NCBI GenBank assembly: GCA_016926315.1
Contig: JAFGOU010000528.1
Location: 1 to 6,825, forward strand
Length of the DNA: 6,825 bases
Reading direction: 5' to 3'
From: Chitinispirillaceae bacterium
Lineage (GTDB): Bacteria; Fibrobacterota; Chitinivibrionia; Chitinivibrionales; Chitinispirillaceae
A program made the position numbers and the translations under genes. Below, piece after piece: positions 1-5,330 of the stretch (the stretch's first letter is position 1; each line of letters starts with the position of its first letter). The notes below the pieces were generated by a model, which was not told where the DNA came from, made no database searches, and saw nothing but the letters and a program-made list of their open reading frames with translations.

Positions 1-117
1 CGACGGAAGGTAATGGCTGAACAGAGAGAAGCCATTAGTCTGTCGCGCACCAGGCACAAATGTGCCGCAGTGCGGGACAGACCGACCGGAGGGTAGCCTG
101 GAGGAGAACCGGTGCCG

Positions 118-168
118 ACCTGCCTGCCGAAGCGGCAGCGCAGGCAGGTACAAAGAACGGCAGGCAGG
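118..168. repeat. GGCA-rich palindromic repeat with two alternative right arms
   Basis: The left arm at 118-127 (ACCTGCCTGC) is perfectly complementary to 140-149 (GCAGGCAGGT), giving a 10-bp stem. The overlapping left arm 119-128 is also perfectly complementary, over 10 bp, to a second right arm at 159-168 (GGCAGGCAGG). A further partial GGCAGGC copy sits at 170-176. Short palindromes of this CCTGCC/GGCAGG type occur as dispersed repeats in some bacterial genomes, so this may be a REP-like element or a repeat inserted in a peripheral helix of the surrounding RNA candidate. The pairing is certain; its role is unknown. Confidence 0.6.
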
Positions 169-225
169 AGGCAGGCGCCCAGATTTCCAAATGACTTTTG
201 AGACAGCCTGGTCGTTCCCCTCCAT

Positions 226-248
226 AATGATTTTCACATCATTTTTTT
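226..248 (+). terminator. Possible rho-independent terminator for + strand transcription
   Basis: AATGAT (226-231) and ATCATT (238-243) form a 6-bp stem around a 6-base loop, and the T-run extends to 248. On the + strand this is the hairpin-then-U-tract arrangement of an intrinsic terminator. The stem is short and AT-rich, so it would be weak. It overlaps the mfd stop codon (239-241). Read on the minus strand there is no T-run after the hairpin, so it does not look like the mfd terminator. Confidence 0.35.
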
Positions 249-3200
249 ACTGCTATCCCCTGCTCCAGCACCCCCAGCGCCTCCTGCGCCTGCTCAATTT
301 TTTCTGTTGACGCAAGCCTGATTTTCAGCACGGTCGCCTGTTCGTTCGCGTTCACCTCGACTTGGCGATTGCATGACTGCATGAACGCCATGATCCGGTC
401 GCGTACTTTTTCGGCGTCTCCTTCAAAGGTGATGCCGAGTTCGGCCCGGTCGCCAATGCTGACCCGGTGTGCGCCAAGGCAGCGCGCGGCCAGTTTTATA
501 CGCACCAGGAGCAAAAGCGAGCGCACGCTTCGGGGCAGTGGGCCGAACCGGTCGGCCAGGCTTTTTTCAAGGTCGGTAAGCGCGTCGGTCGTGGCAACGG
601 CCGAAAGCTCCTGGTAGATCTCGATGCGGCTGGGGCCGTCCGCAATGTAGTCGGTGGGCACGTACGCTTCGAGCGGAATGTCAAGCTTCACCTCGATAGG
701 CGCGGGCGGCGGCGCTTCGCCCTTGAGCTCGCGCACCGCGTCCTGGAGCAGCCTGCAGTAGAGCTCGAACCCGATCGCGGCGATGAACCCGTGCTGCCTG
801 GTGCCGAGCAGGTTGCCCGCGCCACGGATCTCCAGGTCGCGCATGGCGATCTGGAACCCGCTGCCGAGCTCGGTGTACTGTTCGAGCGCGCGCAGCCGCA
901 GGAGCGACTCCTCGGCCACTTCGCGAACGGGCGGGGTCAGAAGATAGGTGTAGGCCTGTTCGGCCGAGCGTCCCACGCGGCCCCTGAGCTGGTAGAGCTG
1001 CGAAAGCCCCATGGCGTTGGCGCGGTTCACGATGATGGTATTGACGTTAGGGATATCGAGCCCGTTCTCGATGATCACGGTGGAGAGCAGCACGTCGAAC
1101 CGTCCGGCAATGAACTCCTTCATCACGGTCTCGAGCTCGCGCTCGTGCATCTGGCCGTGGGCCGTGATGACCCTGGCGGCGGGGACCAGGCGCACGATCT
1201 TGTCGCGCAGCATATCGAGGTTTTTGATCCGGTTATGGACAAAGTATACCTGGCCGCCGCGCTCGATCTCGTTTTCGATGGCGGACAGGATAAGATCGTC
1301 GTGCGACTCGCTGACCCGGGTCTCGATGGGCAGCCGGTTGCGCGGGGGCGTGGCGATGATGGAGAGGTCGCGCGCGCCCACGAGCGACATGTGCAGGGTG
1401 CGGGGGATGGGCGTGGCCGTGAGCGACAGCACGTCAATGGTGTGCCTGAACTGCTTGAGCTTCTCCTTGTGCCGCACGCCGAACCGCTGCTCCTCGTCAA
1501 TCACGAGCAGGCCCAGGTTTTTAAAGACCACATCTTTTGACAGGAGGCGGTGGGTGCCGATGACGATATCGACCTCGCCGGTTGCCAGTTTCGCGATCGT
1601 GGTTTTCTGGTCCCTGGCGCGAATAAACCTGCTCAGGTGGGCGATGCGCACCGGGAACGAGGCCATGCGCTCGCAGAACGTGGCATAGTGCTGGGCAGCC
1701 AGGATGGTGGTGGGCGCGAGCAGGGCTGCCTGGTACCCGGACATGACCGCCTTGAACGCCGCGCGCATGGCAACTTCGGTCTTGCCGAACCCAACGTCGC
1801 CGCACACGAGCCGGTCCATGGGCTTTTTCGCCTCCATGTCGGCTTTGACCTCCTTGATGGCGCGCTCTTGGTCGGGCGTCTCCTCGTATACGAACGCGTC
1901 CTCGAACTCCTTCTGCCAGAGCGTATCAGAAGCAAAGGCGATCCCCTCGAGGAACTGCCGCTTGGCATAGAGCGCTATAAGTTCGCCGGCCATATCTTTG
2001 AGTGATTCGCGCGTTTTTGCCTTGAGCCGCTCCCAGGACGAGGTGCCGATGGTCGAGAGTGCCGGAGCGACCGTGTCCGCGCCCACGTATTTCTGGACCT
2101 TGTGAAAGTCCTGGATCGGCACGTACACACGCGCGCTGCCGGAAAAGAGCAGCACCATGCAGTCGGTATGGATACCCGCGGCCTGCACCCGCTCCACGCC
2201 GAGGAATTTCGCGATGCCGTGGTCTTCGTGGACAACGAAATCGCCGGGGGAGAGCGCGTCATACCCGGTGATGGGAATGCCGCTTTTTCTCTTTTTGATT
2301 TTGATCGACCGCTCGGTCCGGCCCATGATCTGGTTTTCCGAGAAGAGCAGGCATCCCGCCTCCCTGCTTGAAAACCCCCGGCCGAGAAACCCGAGCGCTA
2401 TTTCGGCGAACGGGCAGGTATCGCCGATGAGCTCCTGCAGGCGCTCGGCATGGCCCTGGTTGGGCGAAAGTACCACGCAGCGCAGGCCGTCGCGGTGAAA
2501 CGCGGACAGGGTGTCGGAAATACTGGCAATTTCGCGCGGCAGGTGCGGCTGCTCAGTGAAATCGAAGCTGAGCGACGCGCAGTCCGGCGGCGCTTCCACG
2601 GTGTCGAAATAGAGCGTGGTAAAACAGTCGAGGCAGCCGATGACGTCCGCCTCCTTGTGCAGGAGCTGGTGCGGCTTTGAGACGAACGGCGCCTGCGCGC
2701 TCTGGACGCGGGAGTAGTGGCGTTCGTAATTCTGCCGCGTTTCATCGCAGCGCCGCGAAGGGCCGATGAGGTCGTTCCAGACCACAAGGGTCTGCGGATG
2801 CAGGTAATCGAGGATCGATGCGGACGGGAGATCGAACCAGTGTAGGAACCATTCGATCCCTTCAAGGTCCGCCATTGCCTTCCACTGGTGTTCGAACCGG
2901 CGCGCGGCAAATTCGTCAGACCCGAGCGATTGCGCTGACGCGGCCATTGTTTCCACGGCCGAGACCAGGGCCTGGTCGGACAGGCAGAACTCCCGCATGG
3001 GGAAGATGTCCGCGGTTGTCCGCACGGCAAGAGACTTCTGGCCGAACACGTCGAATTCGCGTATGGACTCGATGGTGTCGCCCCAGTATTCGACGCGCAC
3101 CGGGTTTTCCACAAGAAACGGGTAGATATCGACAATGCCGCCGCGGATGCTGAAGGTCCCGATATTGGTTGTCGCCGTTTCCCGCCTGAATCCTATTTCC

Positions 3201-3676
3201 ACGAGCCAGTGGCTCAACGTCTCGAACGATACTTCGTCGCCGGATTTGAGCCGGATGATCCGGTTGAAAAGCGCTTTCTGCGGCACGATCTTCTGCAGCA
3301 GGGTGGCGTGCGGCGCAATATAGACCTTGATGTTTCCGGCAAGGAGGCTTGCGAGGACGCGGAACCGGGATTCGACGGTCGGGCCGAAAGGCGATTTCAT
3401 GTTGTACGGGACCGCGTCGCGCGAAGGGAACACCATGACCGCGTCGTCGCCAAGAAACGTTGCGCACTCGTCGGCAAGGGTCTCGGCCTTTTTCCCGTTC
3501 TCCACGAGCACGAACAGCGGCTTGTTGGTTGAGGCAAACAGGTCGCTGATCACGAGCGCGTCGGAGGATCCGGCAAGGCCGGAGACGAGGGTATGATGCG
3601 GTACCCTGGTTGCCCAACCCTTGACGTCGGAGAGAAACGGGGAGGTCCAGAGCTGTGAAAAGTGTTGGATGTCCAT
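239..3676 (-). CDS. mfd: Transcription-repair coupling factor Mfd
   Basis: This is a DNA translocase that binds stalled RNA polymerase, pushes it off the lesion and recruits UvrA to start nucleotide excision repair of the transcribed strand. The 1145 residues match the usual Mfd length (E. coli about 1148). A UvrB-like N-terminal region spans roughly 20-400, including the RGG-IVDIYP segment near 178-186. A CarD-like RNA-polymerase-interacting domain begins near 476 (GDFVVHEDHGIAKFLG). The superfamily 2 motor has Walker A GDVGFGKTE (626-634), a DEEQ box (727-730), TATPIPRT (753-760), STVIIENGLDIPN (865-877) and QLRGRVGRS (896-904). It is followed by the RecG/Mfd translocation motif RDLEIRGAGNLLG (946-958) and a C-terminal regulatory domain. 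All motor motifs look intact. The start is the only in-frame ATG before a stop codon at 3719-3721. No clear Shine-Dalgarno precedes it, so translation may be weakly initiated or leaderless. It is divergent from vapBC. Confidence 0.97.
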   Translation of the reverse strand: MDIQHFSQLWTSPFLSDVKGWATRVPHHTLVSGLAGSSDALVISDLFASTNKPLFVLVENGKKAETLADECATFLGDDAVMVFPSRDAVPYNMKSPFGPTVESRFRVLASLLAGNIKVYIAPHATLLQKIVPQKALFNRIIRLKSGDEVSFETLSHWLVEIGFRRETATTNIGTFSIRGGIVDIYPFLVENPVRVEYWGDTIESIREFDVFGQKSLAVRTTADIFPMREFCLSDQALVSAVETMAASAQSLGSDEFAARRFEHQWKAMADLEGIEWFLHWFDLPSASILDYLHPQTLVVWNDLIGPSRRCDETRQNYERHYSRVQSAQAPFVSKPHQLLHKEADVIGCLDCFTTLYFDTVEAPPDCASLSFDFTEQPHLPREIASISDTLSAFHRDGLRCVVLSPNQGHAERLQELIGDTCPFAEIALGFLGRGFSSREAGCLLFSENQIMGRTERSIKIKKRKSGIPITGYDALSPGDFVVHEDHGIAKFLGVERVQAAGIHTDCMVLLFSGSARVYVPIQDFHKVQKYVGADTVAPALSTIGTSSWERLKAKTRESLKDMAGELIALYAKRQFLEGIAFASDTLWQKEFEDAFVYEETPDQERAIKEVKADMEAKKPMDRLVCGDVGFGKTEVAMRAAFKAVMSGYQAALLAPTTILAAQHYATFCERMASFPVRIAHLSRFIRARDQKTTIAKLATGEVDIVIGTHRLLSKDVVFKNLGLLVIDEEQRFGVRHKEKLKQFRHTIDVLSLTATPIPRTLHMSLVGARDLSIIATPPRNRLPIETRVSESHDDLILSAIENEIERGGQVYFVHNRIKNLDMLRDKIVRLVPAARVITAHGQMHERELETVMKEFIAGRFDVLLSTVIIENGLDIPNVNTIIVNRANAMGLSQLYQLRGRVGRSAEQAYTYLLTPPVREVAEESLLRLRALEQYTELGSGFQIAMRDLEIRGAGNLLGTRQHGFIAAIGFELYCRLLQDAVRELKGEAPPPAPIEVKLDIPLEAYVPTDYIADGPSRIEIYQELSAVATTDALTDLEKSLADRFGPLPRSVRSLLLLVRIKLAARCLGAHRVSIGDRAELGITFEGDAEKVRDRIMAFMQSCNRQVEVNANEQATVLKIRLASTEKIEQAQEALGVLEQGIAVKK

Positions 3677-3719
3677 GGTACCAGATGATTCAATGGCAAA
3701 GATGATTGAGAAAATAGCT

Positions 3720-3741
3720 CATGAATATGGCGGGATTCATG
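3720..3741. repeat. Perfect 7-bp inverted repeat in the mfd-vapB gap
   Basis: CATGAAT (3720-3726) and ATTCATG (3735-3741) are exact reverse complements separated by 8 bases. The repeat lies about 44 bases upstream of the mfd start. It could be a hairpin in the mfd leader, a regulator-binding site, or chance. No promoter could be assigned confidently to mfd in this gap. Confidence 0.4.
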
Positions 3742-3811
3742 TTTTAGAAAAAGGCAGAGATGGTTCAGGAATATGAGGAAAGGATATCTCGGGAAGCAGG
3801 GGAGAAAGCCG

Positions 3812-3840
3812 TTGAACTTTGGAGCGTTGATGTGTATATT
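3812..3840 (+). promoter_or_regulatory. Sigma-70-type promoter of vapBC
   Basis: TTGAAC (3812-3817) matches the -35 consensus at four of six positions. TATATT (3835-3840) matches the -10 consensus at five of six. The spacer is the ideal 17 bases. Transcription would start near 3847, giving a leader of about 20-25 bases that contains the ribosome-binding site GGGAGG (3859-3864), five bases before the vapB ATG. Recognition assumes a typical housekeeping sigma factor. Confidence 0.6.
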
Positions 3841-3857
3841 TAACTATATCATACACA
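3831..3857. promoter_or_regulatory. Candidate VapB/VapBC autoregulatory operator
   Basis: TGTGTAT (3831-3837) and ATACACA (3851-3857) form a perfect 7-bp inverted repeat with a 13-base gap. Two more pairs (3838 with 3849, 3839 with 3848) form if the C at 3850 is bulged. The repeat covers the -10 box and the expected transcription start and ends just before the ribosome-binding site. This is where type II antitoxin-toxin complexes usually bind to repress their own operon. The palindrome is observed; its use by VapB is inference. Confidence 0.55.
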
Positions 3858-3869
3858 CGGGAGGAAAGA

Positions 3870-4061
3870 ATGAGAACAAACATTGTAATAAGCGATACTC
3901 TGATGAATCAGGCAAAAAGGCTATCCGGATTAAAAACAAAAAAAGAAACGATTGAATCCGCACTCCGTCTATTGATTCAGGTTAAATCGCAGTCATTCAT
4001 TAAGCAATTCAAGGGTAAGCTCAAATGGCAGGGTGATCTTGAAAGTATGCGAAGAGACTGA
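3870..4061 (+). CDS. vapB: VapB-family antitoxin
   Basis: This 63-residue protein is the likely antitoxin that neutralises the VapC RNase encoded immediately downstream and, bound to it, represses the shared promoter. Residues 1-37 (MRTNIVISDTLMNQAKRL and the following TKKETIESALRLLIQ) have the strand-helix-helix pattern of a ribbon-helix-helix DNA-binding dimer. The tail, with GKLKWQGDLESMR around 48-60, matches the C-terminal toxin-binding segment common in the VapB_antitoxin family (G-x-x-W-x-G-x-L-x-x-M-R). The ATG is preceded by GGGAGG at five bases' spacing. Its stop TGA overlaps the vapC ATG by one base, indicating translational coupling. Base composition is clearly AT-richer than mfd or the following phosphatidyltransferase, consistent with horizontal acquisition. 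Confidence 0.88.
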   Translation: MRTNIVISDTLMNQAKRLSGLKTKKETIESALRLLIQVKSQSFIKQFKGKLKWQGDLESMRRD

Positions 4062-4450
4062 TGATACTCGTTGACACATCAATATGGGTTGATTATTTCA
4101 GAGGCGTTGAGACGCAGGGCACGAGGACTCTGGATCGCCGTCTGGAGAGCGATCGGGTTGCGACTGGCGATTTGATCGTTGCCGAAATCATGATGGGATT
4201 TACAACAAAAAGGCAGATAGACGCAGCATATGAAATCATTTCATGTCTTGAATGTTTCGATTTGGCCGGCAGAGAGATTGCTTTGAAAGCGGCTGATAAT
4301 TACAGGTTTTTGCGGAGCCGGGGAATCACTGTTAGAAAAACGATTGATATGATAATCGGAACATTTTGTATCGAAAACAAAATTCCTCTTCTACATAATG
4401 ATCGTGATTTTGAGCCGATGATACACTATCTGGGCCTGGTAATAGTGTAA
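4061..4450 (+). CDS. vapC: VapC-family PIN-domain ribonuclease toxin
   Basis: The product is a 129-residue PIN-domain protein, the usual length for VapC. These are Mg2+-dependent endoribonucleases that, in characterised members, cut tRNAs or rRNA and arrest growth when the antitoxin is degraded. The expected acidic active-site residues are all visible: D5 in ILVDTSIWVDYF, E42 in IVAEIMMGF, D96 in KTIDMIIGTF, and D114 with D116 in HNDRDF. The toxin therefore looks catalytically intact. Translation is coupled to vapB through the TGATG overlap, so the two proteins should be made together. The specific RNA target cannot be read from the sequence. The gene ends 28 bases before the next coding region, which is in the same direction, but the change in base composition suggests the two are not functionally linked. 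Confidence 0.93.
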   Translation: MILVDTSIWVDYFRGVETQGTRTLDRRLESDRVATGDLIVAEIMMGFTTKRQIDAAYEIISCLECFDLAGREIALKAADNYRFLRSRGITVRKTIDMIIGTFCIENKIPLLHNDRDFEPMIHYLGLVIV

Positions 4451-4466
4451 TAACGTATACAACCTT

Positions 4467-4472
4467 GAGGAG
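4467..4472 (+). promoter_or_regulatory. Ribosome-binding site fixing a TTG start
   Basis: GAGGAG sits six bases before the TTG at 4479-4481. No ATG occurs in this frame until residue 43, inside the first membrane segment, so the strong Shine-Dalgarno supports TTG as the true start. Confidence 0.75.
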
Positions 4473-4478
4473 CATTCT

Positions 4479-5162
4479 TTGGCTACCTCTTTTTCCGGCG
4501 ATAAAAAGGTCCCCTTGAAATCGCCGCTCGCAAAAGCCGAGCGCAGATTCATCGACGCGCTCACGCCGCATTTCCCTTGCTGGATACAAGGGTATCATCT
4601 GACGCTCATGACCATACTCTGGAGCGCGGGCCTGGTTGCGTTCGGGTGGCTTGCCCGGGCAGACCTGCGCTGGCTGTGCGGCGCGTCAGCCATGCAGGTG
4701 CTGCAGTGGTTCACGGATTCGTTTGACGGCAGCCTCGGACGGTACCGCGACACCGGCATACCCAAGTGGGGCTATCATATGGACCATTTTCTCGACTACG
4801 TGTTCACGTGCTGCGCCATTATCGGGTATGCGTTGCTTCTTGACGGACCGTCACGATTTTTGATGATGCTTCTCCTGCCAATCCAGGTCGGGTTTGTGGT
4901 CAACGCCTATCTGTCGTTTGCGTCAACCGGGGAGTTCAAGATCACCTTTCTGGGCGTGGGACCAACCGAGCTGCGGCTGTTCATGATTCTGCTCAATACC
5001 GCGGTCATACTCCTGGGCACGCGATGGCTGGAGACGGCACTGCCGTATGCCGCATTCGTGTTTCTGGGTGGATTGTGCGTGGTCGTGTACCGGACGCAGA
5101 AGTACGTTTGGAAAACAGACCGGTCAGACAAGGAGGCGCGGATGGCAAGGGAAATAAAGTGA
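4479..5162 (+). CDS. CDP-alcohol phosphatidyltransferase family protein
   Basis: This 227-residue integral membrane enzyme belongs to the family that moves a phosphatidyl or phospho-alcohol group between a CDP-linked donor and an alcohol, as in phospholipid head-group synthesis. The family signature is present at 80-106: D80-x2-D83-G84-x2-G87-R88-x9-G98-x3-D102-x3-D106. All four metal-binding aspartates are kept, but the usual alanine before the arginine is glycine. Hydrophobic stretches near 41-60, 104-122, 126-146, 164-182 and 186-205 fit a multi-pass fold, and a basic, soluble tail follows (about 206-227). A GPTELR segment near 161-166 recurs in stand-alone members. The substrate cannot be assigned; no other lipid gene adjoins it. 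It is GC-rich like mfd and unlike vapBC. It starts at TTG, and its stop codon overlaps the end of the convergent tRNA gene. No separate promoter was found in the 28-base gap, so it may be read from within or before vapBC. Confidence 0.88.
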   Translation: MATSFSGDKKVPLKSPLAKAERRFIDALTPHFPCWIQGYHLTLMTILWSAGLVAFGWLARADLRWLCGASAMQVLQWFTDSFDGSLGRYRDTGIPKWGYHMDHFLDYVFTCCAIIGYALLLDGPSRFLMMLLLPIQVGFVVNAYLSFASTGEFKITFLGVGPTELRLFMILLNTAVILLGTRWLETALPYAAFVFLGGLCVVVYRTQKYVWKTDRSDKEARMAREIK

Positions 5163-5231
5163 GCTAGGAGAGATTCGAACTCTCGACTCTCGCCTTAAAA
5201 GGGCGATACTCTACCACTGAGTTACTAGCCC
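5160..5231 (-). tRNA. tRNA-Lys (anticodon TTT)
   Basis: A complete 72-nt cloverleaf reads on the minus strand. The 7-bp acceptor stem pairs GGGCTAG with CTAGCTC (one G-T). T8 and A9 are present. The D arm is ACTC/GAGT with loop AGTGGTA. The anticodon stem is TCGCC/GGCGA around loop CTTTTAA, placing anticodon TTT at 5197-5199. The variable loop has 5 bases, and the T arm is GAGAG/CTCTC with loop TTCGAAT. The discriminator is A, as usual for lysine. CCA is not encoded (the discriminator is followed by CTT), so it must be added after transcription. The discriminator lies within the TGA stop codon of the convergent phosphatidyltransferase gene. TAAAAT about 17 bases upstream could be a -10 box, without a convincing -35. 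No intrinsic terminator is visible downstream. Confidence 0.97.
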
Positions 5232-5330
5232 AGATTACCATGCGGCATATTTTACAAAAAGCCTTTAGAAAATAATACAAAGAGCATTTTTCAAGCAACA
5301 GATAGAGTATAAGTGCGGTGCGCCGGGTCA

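Larger units (their letters stand above)
11..248 (+). ncRNA. Unidentified structured RNA candidate (3' portion)
   Basis: No supportable protein gene lies left of the mfd stop, but the + strand folds into several perfect adjacent helices. Positions 11-18 pair with 30-37 (8 bp). Positions 38-44 pair with 76-82 (7 bp), continuing after a 1x1 mismatch as 46-50 with 70-74 (5 bp), capped by 53-57 with 62-66 around an AAAT loop. Positions 85-89 pair with 109-113 (5 bp). A GGCA-rich palindrome (118-149) follows, and a hairpin plus T-run at 226-248 could end a transcript. In addition, 50-55 can pair with 96-101, which would compete with or knot the second helix. I compared it by eye with RNase P RNA, tmRNA, SRP RNA, 6S RNA, 5S rRNA, T-box and cobalamin riboswitches and saw none of their conserved blocks. 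Strand and function are inference; the helices are read directly. It may also continue beyond the left edge. Confidence 0.35.
3675..3843 (+). pseudogene. Possible gene remnant upstream of vapBC
   Basis: Two short open stretches in different frames lie end to end. One runs from ATG at 3675 (or 3693) to TGA at 3774-3776, with a helix-like segment MAKMIEKIAHEYGGIHVLEK. The other runs from ATG at 3760 to TAA at 3841-3843, with a charged helical segment MVQEYEERISREAGEKAVEL. Joined by a single frameshift near 3745-3760 they would read as one continuous, plausible protein end, which suggests debris of a gene in the same AT-richer insertion as vapBC. Neither stretch has a good ribosome-binding site, and I recognise no family. 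The alternative is that this is ordinary intergenic DNA open by chance; the second stretch also contains the vapBC promoter. Confidence 0.22.

Noticed and set aside
1..238. RNase P RNA, tmRNA, SRP RNA or riboswitch
   Set aside because: By eye the conserved blocks of these families (such as GAGGAAAGTCC of RNase P or the T-box GGTGGNACC) are absent on both strands. The region is kept as an unidentified structured candidate.
62..310. + strand open frame of 82 residues across the left region and mfd end
   Set aside because: It runs through the hairpins and the mfd tail, has no ribosome-binding site and no protein-like pattern.
467..1540. Long + strand open frame (357 residues) antisense to mfd
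   Set aside because: It lies wholly within mfd, whose reading is supported by every helicase motif. Its composition is the Arg/Gly/Val/His-rich pattern of a GC-rich antisense shadow, and it lacks a ribosome-binding site.
3773..3955. + strand 60-residue frame overlapping the start of vapB
   Set aside because: It overlaps the promoter, operator and the well-supported vapB frame, and its second half is just vapB in another frame.
5160..5231. tRNA-Lys as an integration site with a duplicated att copy
   Set aside because: No second copy of the tRNA 3' end was seen in the window, and no integrase is present.
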